A stretch of DNA of 64,000 nt, taken from contig NZ_NGUQ01000007.1 in assembly GCF_002179965.1 (NCBI RefSeq), forward strand, positions 248,001 through 312,000, given 5' to 3'. Made by a program: the position numbers and the translations under genes. Shown here piece by piece: positions 29,675 to 37,749 of this stretch. The DNA comes from Pandoraea sp. PE-S2T-3. Lineage in GTDB: Bacteria; Pseudomonadota; Gammaproteobacteria; Burkholderiales; Burkholderiaceae. A model generated the notes under the pieces. The model did not search any database, was not told where the DNA came from, and worked only from the letters and a program-made list of their open reading frames with translations. Within the stretch, counting starts at the first letter, position 1, and each line of letters begins with the position of its first letter.

Positions 29675-30616
29675 ATGTCAAATACGCTGCATTCGGTTGC
29701 TACCCAATCATCCACGACGCTGGAGTACCTGAGAACCGGGGCCTTCGATACGCAAGAACTTCGCATCGGCATCCGCAAAGACGGTTCGCTCACGGTCTAC
29801 AAGGGCATGCAGTACTTGCTGCATCCGAAGGAAACGCATCGGGCGCTGAAATTTCTCAAGGAAAACAAATTTAGCGAGAGCGCGAAATCGACGCTCCAAC
29901 AAGATTCGCTCCGTCTGAGCAAGGCCGCCACGCGGGACTTGATCATGACATTGCGAACGCATTGCTCGTCTTATGCCGCGCCGCCCGTGCAAGCACGCAA
30001 GTCGTCGGTGGCGCACCGCCCCCGCTCCGCCAGTGCACCCACGTTGACGACGCCCAAACCCACCACCCCGATCGCACGATCCCGCGCCGGCAGCATTGGC
30101 ACCTCTCCGATGCCGAACAAGGCTGACTGGGGCCTGCTGCCCCAGATCATGACCGAGCTCGCGCGTGGCCCCGAGGGTGCACCGCCACTGCCGCCGAAAG
30201 AGAATCGCGAGGCGCTGCGTAACGGTGTTGAAGCCGCACGGGCTCGCGCGGCCGGCATTAGCGCTCCGGTCCCGGCGCCACGTCGTTCGCCGGGCGCGAT
30301 GCCTGTCTCGATCGCCGCAACGCGCGAGCGCCCCACGCCAATGCCGCGCAACGCGTCACTGCCGAACGTGACCACAGCGGTGTCGGCACTGCCCGACGTG
30401 ACCACGGCGGTGTCGACACCGCCGGTGCCCAAACCACGCCCGAACATCGTGCGCAGCGCCACGTTTTCGGTAGCGAGCCAGAACGCCGTCCGTGCTGCAC
30501 GTGCCGCCCGTGCCATGCAAACGAATCAGCCCCTCACCTTCGTAGAACAGTTGCAGCAACAGTCCGTATTGCATCCGGGTCTGCTCAGGCAAATGCTCGC
30601 CAACCGCGGCCTCTGA
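29675..30616 (+). CDS. Candidate T3SS-secreted protein with YopH-N-like module and proline-rich tail
   Basis: A 313-residue protein with no family I can name with certainty. Residues 28-63 (ELRIGIRKDGSLTVYKG, then YLLHPKETHRALKFL) form a module shared with the proteins at 30767-32152 and 33557-34252, with I-G at 31-32, H-P at 50-51 and R-A at 56-57. The rest is basic, serine- and proline-rich and probably disordered. It contains PPLPPKENRE (residues 170-179), a class II SH3-ligand pattern and similar to the PPLPPRER linker of Yersinia YopH, plus a tandem 10-residue repeat LPxVTTAVSx at 229-248. The start is set by AGAGGA before the ATG at 29675. An injected effector or LcrQ-like regulator is inference. 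Confidence 0.65.
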   Translation: MSNTLHSVATQSSTTLEYLRTGAFDTQELRIGIRKDGSLTVYKGMQYLLHPKETHRALKFLKENKFSESAKSTLQQDSLRLSKAATRDLIMTLRTHCSSYAAPPVQARKSSVAHRPRSASAPTLTTPKPTTPIARSRAGSIGTSPMPNKADWGLLPQIMTELARGPEGAPPLPPKENREALRNGVEAARARAAGISAPVPAPRRSPGAMPVSIAATRERPTPMPRNASLPNVTTAVSALPDVTTAVSTPPVPKPRPNIVRSATFSVASQNAVRAARAARAMQTNQPLTFVEQLQQQSVLHPGLLRQMLANRGL

Positions 30617-30766
30617 TCCGGCGCAGTGTCCACCGGCCCCGAGGGTCCGGCGTTGTCCGCACCGCCGGGGCCGGCCTGCGCGATGAGCCAAACGTGCAAG
30701 CGCCATTCCGGCGCGACGACGACCATGGATCCATGCTCGTTCTGGATTTTGGAGGAAACCCGGCGC

Positions 30767-32152
30767 ATGGCCTCGATCCACACGCAGATCAACGCTGCGA
30801 CCCTGACCCGTCATGAAGCCGAGCGTCTGCACCGTCTCATCTGCCGTCACGCGATAGACCCCGCTCGCACCACGATCGGCGTGAGCCGTGACGGCTATCT
30901 GATGTTGCTCATCGGTTGGAGTGCCTACCGCCATCCCCGGCAATGGCGACGCGCGCACGAAATGATCGTGGCGGCGCAGTTGCCATGCCAATCACCGGCA
31001 CCCTTCGTACCTGTCGAACCCGTCGTACGGGCCAGTCCATGCCCGTCGGGCCGCACCACCACGCTCGCGCGTGCCCTCCGAGGCTGCCTTGCCCGCTGGT
31101 TTCAGAGCACGCGCGCGATGCGGCTCAATCAACCCCGCGTGCTCGTCTGGCTGCTGCGCAACGCCACCGCGAGCCTCAAAGACCGGATGCTTCAGGGCAT
31201 CGGACGCCAACTCACCTGGCGCGGTCACGACAGTCTGTGCCGTATCGAAATCGCAGCGCGCTGCCTGCCACACGATGCACCGACGGAGCTCAAGCTGCGC
31301 ATGGGGTCGGCACAAAGCGTCACCGGACTGTACAAGCTGCTGACTGATCGGAACTCGCGCTATCGCGATCAGTTTCACCGCGAGATGTCGACGAGCCGTG
31401 ACCGCAAGCTTTGGGTCTCTCGTCAAACGGTGCTTCGCGGGCGCAACGGTGCGCTGCTGCCGGCGAGCGTCATACACGTCGGTCACCGGGTGGTTGCCGT
31501 GGCGTGCCAGGCGCCCGAGCCCACCGACGTCGAGCGCCATCTGGAACTGCTGATGACGCTGCGCCCGAGCGTCGTCGTGTACGTGACGACACACCTCGTG
31601 CCAGACAGTACGTTGCCCGGACATTGCCTGTGTGCTCTCCACCTGAACGATGGCCGCGCCGGTCAGATCCGAACCGACACCCGTCACATTGCCACCAGCG
31701 CGGCGGCGACGTGCATGACCGATTTCAGCGTCTACGCGCGCACGTTGACGTCGGCGTCGCAGGAAGTCGGTTTCGCCGTGCTGCACGCCCCGTATCGGCA
31801 CGCACCGGAAGTCGCCACCGACAAGCTGTATGTGATCCAAACCCTTCAGTTCATCGAAGACGCCACACGGCATGTGCCGGCTTATACCCTCCCGCGCGAC
31901 AAAACCGACGGCCTCGCCACCGCAGGCACGGTCATCGTGTTCGACGACACCGACGGCATTGCCGGTGTACTCATTGCCGCCATCGCGCTGTACGCCGAAT
32001 CGCCGGGCCAGCGTCAGCAGGTCAGTGTCGAGGAGGTGATTACCGACATTCGCCTGACGGGGTCACCTCATTTGATCGGCACCACCCACCAGATCGACGT
32101 CATCAGTGCATTTGCCGACGACCTCAGGTTGCCGTTGCTCAAAGACCGCTAA
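30767..32152 (+). CDS. YopH-like tyrosine phosphatase homologue, active site degenerate (pseudophosphatase)
   Basis: A 461-residue candidate effector. Residues 36-64 carry the shared N-terminal module (TIGVSRDGYLMLLIGW, HPRQWRRA). From about residue 220 it resembles the YopH phosphatase domain: SVIHVGHRVVAVACQAPEP matches YIQVGNTRTIACQYPLQ, and the end VSVEEVITDIRLTG...QIDVISAFADDLRLPLL matches LSVEDMVSQMRV...QLDVLIKLAEGQGRPLL. At the P-loop, VIHCRAGVGRTA of YopH becomes VIVFDDTDGIAG: the catalytic Cys is Phe392 and the Arg is Ile398. The WPD loop is APY (341-343). Catalysis is therefore not expected. GGAGG precedes the ATG at 30767. YopH sequences are from memory; no search was run. Confidence 0.75.
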   Translation: MASIHTQINAATLTRHEAERLHRLICRHAIDPARTTIGVSRDGYLMLLIGWSAYRHPRQWRRAHEMIVAAQLPCQSPAPFVPVEPVVRASPCPSGRTTTLARALRGCLARWFQSTRAMRLNQPRVLVWLLRNATASLKDRMLQGIGRQLTWRGHDSLCRIEIAARCLPHDAPTELKLRMGSAQSVTGLYKLLTDRNSRYRDQFHREMSTSRDRKLWVSRQTVLRGRNGALLPASVIHVGHRVVAVACQAPEPTDVERHLELLMTLRPSVVVYVTTHLVPDSTLPGHCLCALHLNDGRAGQIRTDTRHIATSAAATCMTDFSVYARTLTSASQEVGFAVLHAPYRHAPEVATDKLYVIQTLQFIEDATRHVPAYTLPRDKTDGLATAGTVIVFDDTDGIAGVLIAAIALYAESPGQRQQVSVEEVITDIRLTGSPHLIGTTHQIDVISAFADDLRLPLLKDR

Positions 32153-32289
32153 TTCGTTCACCCGCTCACGCTATCCCGTCATTCCGTCATTCCGTCATCC
32201 CGAAATTGCCGCGGCGCCCCGACCGGCCCGCCGTTCCTTAGTACGCACGAACCACATCACGCGACACCCTCGCGTGCGGGAGATCCGCC

Positions 32290-33168
32290 ATGCTGCCCAC
32301 TGCCATCGAACCCTCGTTAATCGGACCTGCCGCGTCAGCGGTACGTCACACCTCGGGCGGCAAGACCTGGCCGCGCAATCATTTGCGTGAAAGTCCGGCG
32401 CTTTGCCACGCCGGCCGGGTACTGGCCGAGCGGCGCGAGCCCGCCAGATCGACGGACATCGAACGGTATTTGCACCGCTGGTTCACGCACCCGCCGTCGG
32501 TACTGGTCACGCTGGCCTCGGATAGCGAACTGCTGGCCCGCAACGCCGACTATCCGACGTTGTCGTGCGATAGCCGGCGCTTCGGCGACATCGCGTATTC
32601 GACCTATGTGCTCGCGCAAAACCTCAGTCCTCTGGATGGCATTTTCATGCGCACTTGTGTCGTTACGCTCACACAAGGCGACGACATCGTGACGTTTCCG
32701 GCGGTGCAGGCATGGACGCGAGATACCACCCCGATCGTGCACGCCGAAGCGCTGGTGCATCTGCATCAGATCACCGAACGACTCAGAATCGGAACCCCGG
32801 CCCGGCATACCCACCGGAGCAGTTTCTACAGTATCGAAACCGTGCCGCTGGTGGCGCGATGCCTTGCCGTGCAAGCCATCCATCGCACCGCACGTCTGGG
32901 TATGTGGCTCGCCATGTTGGCGTTGTTCGAGCGCGGCAATGCGTCTCTGGACAACGTGCTCAGAGACATTCGCATCGGCACGCTCAGGTTCGACCCGACC
33001 TTCGCCCAATATCAGGAACTCACCCGGCTCGCCAGAATGCGCCATCGCCGCGCATCCGCCGCCGATATGTCGTCCGCGTTTTCCACATCGCGTTTCGCCC
33101 TGCCTTCGACCGATTCTCCCTCACTGCCAAGGACGCCTCACGATGCAAAACCTGCACCCCTTTCATAA
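32290..33168 (+). CDS. Second YopH-like phosphatase-domain protein, catalytic Cys replaced
   Basis: A 292-residue protein consisting almost entirely of a YopH-like phosphatase domain without the N-terminal module. PSVLVTLASDSELLARN parallels TPVLAVLASSSEIANQ; FGDIAYST and LDGIFMRT parallel FGSITVES-type blocks; FPAVQAWTRDTTPI parallels VHVGNWPDQTAVS. In the P-loop, HRTARL aligns with GRTAQL at the same distance from the C-terminal block LDNVLRDIRIGT...YQELTRLA. The P-loop Arg (R199) is kept but the catalytic Cys position is Ala193; a Cys lies at 191. The WPD loop reads WTRD (142-145). CGGGAG precedes the ATG. It is also related to the upstream protein (TDIERYL versus TDVERHL). Probably non-catalytic or altered. 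Confidence 0.7.
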   Translation: MLPTAIEPSLIGPAASAVRHTSGGKTWPRNHLRESPALCHAGRVLAERREPARSTDIERYLHRWFTHPPSVLVTLASDSELLARNADYPTLSCDSRRFGDIAYSTYVLAQNLSPLDGIFMRTCVVTLTQGDDIVTFPAVQAWTRDTTPIVHAEALVHLHQITERLRIGTPARHTHRSSFYSIETVPLVARCLAVQAIHRTARLGMWLAMLALFERGNASLDNVLRDIRIGTLRFDPTFAQYQELTRLARMRHRRASAADMSSAFSTSRFALPSTDSPSLPRTPHDAKPAPLS

Positions 33169-33526
33169 CGTTGTCGGCGAGCTGTTGCTGCATATCGGCT
33201 TTCCGGCCTTCGCGCCCGAGCCCGATCAGGAGGTCGTGAGTCTCGACGTGGAAGATCGGTTGTCCGTGCATTTCGGCGCCATCGATCACGTGTCGTGGTT
33301 CATGCTCGCCGAGATCAACGAGCGGCCATCGACCGAGTCGATGATCGCCGCGCTGCAAGCCAATCACCTGCGTGCCGATCGCTATCAGCCCGTGATCTCC
33401 ATCAGTGACGAAGGACAGCTGAATTGTTGGCTGAAGATGCCGCTCGAAGGACACGATCGCGTGTCGCTTGCCGACGCCTTCGGCGAGCTGATCGACGTCG
33501 CCCAGACCTTGCCCGGTGCGGGGTGA
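33143..33526 (+). CDS. SycH/CesT-like type III secretion chaperone
   Basis: A 127-residue acidic protein with the size and alternating helix-strand pattern of class I T3SS chaperones. FHNVVGELLLHIGFPAF at the N-terminus, VVSLDVEDRLSVHFGAIDH, WFMLAEINERPS and the C-terminal LADAFGELIDVAQTL fit the CesT fold and recall Yersinia SycH. It overlaps the last 26 bases of the upstream YopH-like gene and lies 30 bases before the next candidate effector, so it is in the right place to serve both. The start has AAGGACG before the ATG at 33143. Chaperone identity is inferred from pattern and context. Confidence 0.65.
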   Translation: MQNLHPFHNVVGELLLHIGFPAFAPEPDQEVVSLDVEDRLSVHFGAIDHVSWFMLAEINERPSTESMIAALQANHLRADRYQPVISISDEGQLNCWLKMPLEGHDRVSLADAFGELIDVAQTLPGAG

Positions 33527-33556
33527 ATACCCCTCGCTCTCATTGGAGACTACACA

Positions 33557-34252
33557 ATGCCATCCATCCAACCGTATCAACATGCTGACGTCAGAGAGTT
33601 CGTGACCCTTCCTGAAAACACAAGAATCGGCATGACCGAGACGGATAAATTCGTCTCCTATGGGGGGACCAGTTTTTACCTCCACCCGGAGCAGACGTTG
33701 CGCGCAAGCCGCTTTATCCAGAGTTTCCCGAAAGTGGGGGCCGACGGGGAGTGGCACCGCGCCAGCCGATGGCGGCAGTTTTTGCATCACGCGCAGGCGG
33801 TGTTTCAGGGAGTCAAGGCGAGCAGCTTCATCAAGCGTTGTTCGGGCGGCCGGGCGGCAGCGCCGCTGGAAAAGTCCAAAGCCGCGGCGAACGCGGCCCG
33901 AATGAGGTTTGAGACATCGGTCAATGTTGCGATGGCGGCGATACGTTTCGGCGACGCTGGCGCCCGAGCGGCGGCACAACAGACGACGGCCCAGTCCCCC
34001 GTGTCAGCCAGTACCTCACGCATCGACGTGCCACTAGATTCGCCGACGACTGAACGCCGGGCAAAGGTGTCGAGCTTCGTCGGCACAGCAACGTTAAGGA
34101 CGGTTGCACCGTCACCCGTCAATCAAGCGCGCCGTCCGCCGGTCCCGACGACGCTCCCATTACGCCAGCCGTTGACGGGGACTCCCACTGCGCAAACCTG
34201 GTCCTCCCCGCCAGAACTCACCCTTCCTGCCGAGCGTCGCATCCCGTCGTAG
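33557..34252 (+). CDS. Candidate secreted protein sharing the N-terminal module
   Basis: A 231-residue protein. Residues 23-55 (RIGMTETDKFVSYGGT, YLHPEQTLRASRFI) are a third copy of the module in the proteins at 29675 and 30767, with I-G at 24-25, H-P at 43-44 and R-A at 49-50, exactly the same spacing. The remaining 170 residues are basic and then serine/threonine/proline-rich with no recognised domain. GGAGA precedes the ATG. It follows the SycH-like chaperone gene by 30 bases and is convergent with the 808-residue candidate effector. Secretion is inferred from context. Confidence 0.6.
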   Translation: MPSIQPYQHADVREFVTLPENTRIGMTETDKFVSYGGTSFYLHPEQTLRASRFIQSFPKVGADGEWHRASRWRQFLHHAQAVFQGVKASSFIKRCSGGRAAAPLEKSKAAANAARMRFETSVNVAMAAIRFGDAGARAAAQQTTAQSPVSASTSRIDVPLDSPTTERRAKVSSFVGTATLRTVAPSPVNQARRPPVPTTLPLRQPLTGTPTAQTWSSPPELTLPAERRIPS

Positions 34253-34273
34253 CCCCCACAACGTCTGACAGGA

Positions 34274-34297
34274 CCGACGCGGATTCCACCGCGTCGG
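34274..34297. terminator. Hairpin between convergent genes, possible bidirectional terminator
   Basis: Perfect 9-bp stem CCGACGCGG (34274-34282) and CCGCGTCGG (34289-34297) with a six-base loop, between two convergent genes. There is no T-run on either side, so it may only be a weak or factor-assisted terminator. Confidence 0.45.
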
Positions 34298-34312
34298 CGG
34301 CCGCACAGTGAC

Positions 34313-36739
34313 TCAGCCAACATGCGCCAACGGTGCCCTCAGTTGCGGGTTGAACGGGTACGGCTCAAGGCGCGGCATTTGACGCGGCGGCATGCCTGTC
34401 ACTTCGTCGTGACTCTCGTCACGCGCACGCTTGCGGTCCGAGGCATGCACCCAGTTGCTCTTGACCTGCGCGCCGTAGCCCCCCTTGGCATAGGCGACGA
34501 ACAGGTCGGCCAGCGCGGCGTGTGCCTTTTCGCGACGTGACGGTGTGGGCGCGTCCGCCATCTGCTGCGCGCACAGGCGCAGTCGTTCGAGCAACGGTGC
34601 CGTCGACGGGACTTCTTGTACGATGCGTCGCAAGTCCGCATGCAGTGCACTGTCCGGCTCGCCGTCTGCGATATTGAAGAACAGCCTGTCGAAGGTCTCG
34701 CGCTGTCGCTCGACAAAGGCATCCCACCAAGGTCTGCCGCCGTACGCCATGCTCGTCAGACGCGTTCTCGCAATGGGCAGCAGTATGTCGAGGCAGGTGC
34801 TGCCGAAAACCAGCGATTCGGCCATGACCGACGTTGATGTCGTCGTCATGCTCGCCGAGACCGGTGCGAACGGCACCCGCGTCTTCGATCGATAGTTCGT
34901 CGCCGAGCCGGTCGTTGCGTACAGCAACGCCGCACCGTTTTCCTTGAGCTTGTAACGCAGCGTGGTCTGGAGACCCGCGTCGTACGTGATATCGCCCGCT
35001 TTGACGGCCGTGACGATGTTGGTGACGTCCCACGCACCGCCGAGGCTCACACCGGCCAGTTCGAGCGCTTCGTCCGCCCCGCCGACAAGATTGAGGGCGC
35101 CCGCGATTTTGATTTCGAGAAAGCTGCCGCAGTAGTAAGGGTCTTCGTCGCGCGTCACTTTTTCATAGGTGACCCGCACCGCTCCGCCGTTGGCCAACTC
35201 CCGGCAGAAACCCACGTTCACATCCAGTGCCGCCTGCCACTTGTCCTGCTGGCAGGTTATCTCGTGAGTGGCCAGCGCCTTGGGGCGAAGTATTCGCTGA
35301 AACTCATCAATGAGCGCCAAGCAGTTCGCTTCCTCCTGCGGCGTCAGCCGATGCTCGATCTTGAGCAATCCGAACTGCTGGAGCAACGCCCGCGAGTGCG
35401 TCTCCATCGCTTTGACGGCATTGCTCTTCACACCGGTCATCATCTCCGCCGTCACCGCTAGACTCGACTTGTCGACGTGGACGGCCAGCGCCTGCATCAG
35501 CGACCCCGCATCATGCCGGAGCACGACACCCTTCAGTACGCTTCGCGCGGCATCGGGTCGTGTCTGGGCAAGATCGATGATGTCGAGTCGCGTCCGCTTT
35601 GTGGTTGACAATTTTTTCGCGGAAGCCTCTACGCTGGACGATACGACCAGATCGACCGCTGCGCCAATGCTCACGGTGCCGGAGATGGTGTGGTGCTGCT
35701 CAAGCGGCGACGGCTCCGGCTTGCGCGAATGGATGTCGATACACTGCCCGTCGATGTTGCGCATGTGGTGATCGAGAAACGGCCGGCTGATGTCCGCACG
35801 TGCCTGATCGCTCGGATACACCGACGACAGCGAAAACAGATCGCGAATCCGGCTCAAAAGCGCGACGGGTCCTTCGTTGAGCCAGGTCCTGAACTTGTGA
35901 CTGGCGCTGGCGACGTAGTCTGACAAGGAGGCATAGATATCGGCCCGGGACGCCGTCACACCCGCCGAGCAGTTGACCGACAGGAAACTCAGCAGCTCGG
36001 CATCCGCCGCAAGCGAGCCGGACCGGTCGGTACTGTCGACGAACCACTCCGTCGGCGTGAGCGCAACGCCGGCCTCGTAGGAGAGATCGGCACCCAGCCG
36101 CATCCCGGGGACCGCATCGGCGCGCAGGTTCAACGTGGCGGACCACGACGTCGACGAGCCCGGCGTCATCGTCGCCATGCGCTCGTACAGCGCGCTGTCC
36201 AGCGTCTCCTTGATGACCTCGTGCGCGCTGGCACGGAACTGCCACTTCATCGCCCGGCTGACGTACAACGCACTGGTGAAAACGTCGTCCTTGACCTGTT
36301 GACGGTCGCCAACATTTTCCAACGCATGCTGCATCGAACGGAAGAAGCGATAGGTCTCGATCATGTCCACCGCATCCGCCTCATGTCGCGGATCGCGCGC
36401 CATCAGACGCTCATATCGCTGCGCGAGTTGCTGCTCCACTCGACCGCTTCCGGCGATTTGCAGTTTTTCACGAAGATTCATCAGCACTTTTCCCAGTGCC
36501 TTCGCCACGCTCTGCACCTCTCGCGTGGAGACCGGGGCCCCGACGTTCGATGGGCGACGCTCGCGCTTGACCACCACGTCGTTGTTGTTGCTGTCGTTGG
36601 CGGCGTCCAGCGTGACGGCATCCATGCCTATCTCCATATCGGATGCACAGCTTGACGTCTCGACCGCGGCACGTCCTTTCTCGACAGTCTTTTCGACCCA
36701 CGGGGTCAACGGAATATTCGCTCGGCTCATTTCAATCAT
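34313..36739 (-). CDS. Large candidate T3SS effector, 808 residues, family unknown
   Basis: An 808-residue protein I cannot assign. It has no signal peptide or clear transmembrane helices. The first 70 residues are polar; residues about 75-190 look helical. Several segments alternate polar and hydrophobic residues like amphipathic beta strands (SWSATLNLRADAVPGMRLGA, TVSIGAAVDLVVSSSVEASA, LEIKIAGALNLVGG). The C-terminus is basic and proline-rich (SDRKRARDE, MPPRQMPRLEPYPFNPQ). AAGGAG nine bases before the ATG at 36737-36739 decides the start. Two small chaperone-like genes lie directly upstream on the same strand and a HilA-like regulator diverges beyond them, which supports an effector role. 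No homology is claimed. Confidence 0.6.
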   Translation of the reverse strand: MIEMSRANIPLTPWVEKTVEKGRAAVETSSCASDMEIGMDAVTLDAANDSNNNDVVVKRERRPSNVGAPVSTREVQSVAKALGKVLMNLREKLQIAGSGRVEQQLAQRYERLMARDPRHEADAVDMIETYRFFRSMQHALENVGDRQQVKDDVFTSALYVSRAMKWQFRASAHEVIKETLDSALYERMATMTPGSSTSWSATLNLRADAVPGMRLGADLSYEAGVALTPTEWFVDSTDRSGSLAADAELLSFLSVNCSAGVTASRADIYASLSDYVASASHKFRTWLNEGPVALLSRIRDLFSLSSVYPSDQARADISRPFLDHHMRNIDGQCIDIHSRKPEPSPLEQHHTISGTVSIGAAVDLVVSSSVEASAKKLSTTKRTRLDIIDLAQTRPDAARSVLKGVVLRHDAGSLMQALAVHVDKSSLAVTAEMMTGVKSNAVKAMETHSRALLQQFGLLKIEHRLTPQEEANCLALIDEFQRILRPKALATHEITCQQDKWQAALDVNVGFCRELANGGAVRVTYEKVTRDEDPYYCGSFLEIKIAGALNLVGGADEALELAGVSLGGAWDVTNIVTAVKAGDITYDAGLQTTLRYKLKENGAALLYATTGSATNYRSKTRVPFAPVSASMTTTSTSVMAESLVFGSTCLDILLPIARTRLTSMAYGGRPWWDAFVERQRETFDRLFFNIADGEPDSALHADLRRIVQEVPSTAPLLERLRLCAQQMADAPTPSRREKAHAALADLFVAYAKGGYGAQVKSNWVHASDRKRARDESHDEVTGMPPRQMPRLEPYPFNPQLRAPLAHVG

Positions 36740-36753
36740 AGGGTGAAGCTCCT

Positions 36754-37092
36754 TCAGAGAGATCCGGTAAGGAATCTCTCGACCAACGCCACGATGGCGG
36801 CCCTTGTAGGGCTCACATCGCAGGCATGAATCAATTGCATCCGACGCGACCGAAAGTGGGCGGGACCGCACAACCACCACTCACCGGCCACGCTGCGCTC
36901 GCCGTAGCGAACATCCGCTAACGGCGCGTCGGCAGACACGGCGACCATCAACGTCAGTTGACCGTGTACGTATTCCAGAATCCAGAACGGCTCCCTGCCC
37001 GCCAGTGAACGCACCTGAAAGAATGTCCCAACGTCGTCGGGTAATTCCGCGCGAAGCGCCGGCACGATGAAGGCAAAGCCATCGTCATTCAT
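36754..37092 (-). CDS. Small chaperone-like protein in the effector operon
   Basis: A 112-residue protein, start at 37090-37092 with GAGGTCC upstream. The pattern (helix, strands around VGTFFQVRSLAGREPFWILE and QLTLMVAVSAD, C-terminal helix AAIVALVERFL) is compatible with a CesT-type T3SS chaperone. It sits between another small gene (four-base ATGA overlap) and the 808-residue candidate effector, 14 bases away. The chaperone role is inferred from size and position; no signature motif was seen. Confidence 0.55.
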   Translation of the reverse strand: MNDDGFAFIVPALRAELPDDVGTFFQVRSLAGREPFWILEYVHGQLTLMVAVSADAPLADVRYGERSVAGEWWLCGPAHFRSRRMQLIHACDVSPTRAAIVALVERFLTGSL

Positions 37093-37472
37093 GTCGACAG
37101 GACCTCGCGCTTGATGTGCGTCGACACGACGAGAAAACGGCGAATGGCCGCTACCCGGGCGTCGAAGTCCATCGGTGCTGCCACGTAGCCGTGCAACACC
37201 AACGTTTTTCCCGCGACACCGAAGACCATCGCTCGGCGACACAATGCCGGGTTCAGTGCGAGCGCCAGCGTGGTACGGATATCGTCGACGTCCGCCATGC
37301 GACGCTCGATCCGCGTGCCGCCGGTGTGACGGATGACGCAGACATCCCCGTCGCAGGCTTCGAGAAAAATGGCATCACGATGCAGCGTGACGTCCGCGTG
37401 CCAGCGATCGCGCATGGCGTCACACAGGCATCGCGCGGTGGACGCCGCCTGATCGGGCCGCTGCGAAGGCAT
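37089..37472 (-). CDS. Second small chaperone-like protein of the effector operon
   Basis: A 127-residue protein if started at the ATG 37470-37472, which has GGGGAGG 12 bases upstream. Longer forms from 37520 or 37550 are open but lack a Shine-Dalgarno sequence. Strand-like segments ADVTLHRDAIFLEA, DVCVIRHTGG and AMVFGVAGKTLVLHGYV lie between terminal helices, a CesT-like arrangement. Its stop overlaps the next gene (ATGA). A pair of overlapping small genes before a large effector would fit a heterodimeric chaperone. It is divergent from the HilA-like regulator gene. Confidence 0.5.
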   Translation of the reverse strand: MPSQRPDQAASTARCLCDAMRDRWHADVTLHRDAIFLEACDGDVCVIRHTGGTRIERRMADVDDIRTTLALALNPALCRRAMVFGVAGKTLVLHGYVAAPMDFDARVAAIRRFLVVSTHIKREVLST

Positions 37473-37749
37473 CGATTCACCGCGCCTCCCCTGCGCTCTG
37501 CGCAGGTCGGTGGACGACATCGACCGAGTGGTGGGGGTGGGCACTTCCATGATTTCTGATAGGGGGACGATTTTTTGGAATACGTCTTGCTTGCAGCCAT
37601 GATCCCGGTCTTGTTGCTTTACTGAATTCCATCTTTCGCCCACCTGCCGCATCCATATGGGTCAGGTCAACCCGCCAAAACCGGGAAATCACCCATTTGT
37701 GAAGCACCGTGAAGGTGAAAGCGAGTGATCTTCGAATAGTCTCCACGAG

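Noticed and set aside
32176-32205. Three copies of an 8-bp CATTCCGT-like repeat between the two YopH-like genes
   Set aside because: Too short and imperfect to be a CRISPR or a regulatory array; noted only as local slippage.
37699-37720. GTGAAG direct repeats upstream of the HilA-like gene as a HilA or regulator box
   Set aside because: Spacing is irregular (10 then 6 bases) and the hexamers do not match a binding consensus I can state.
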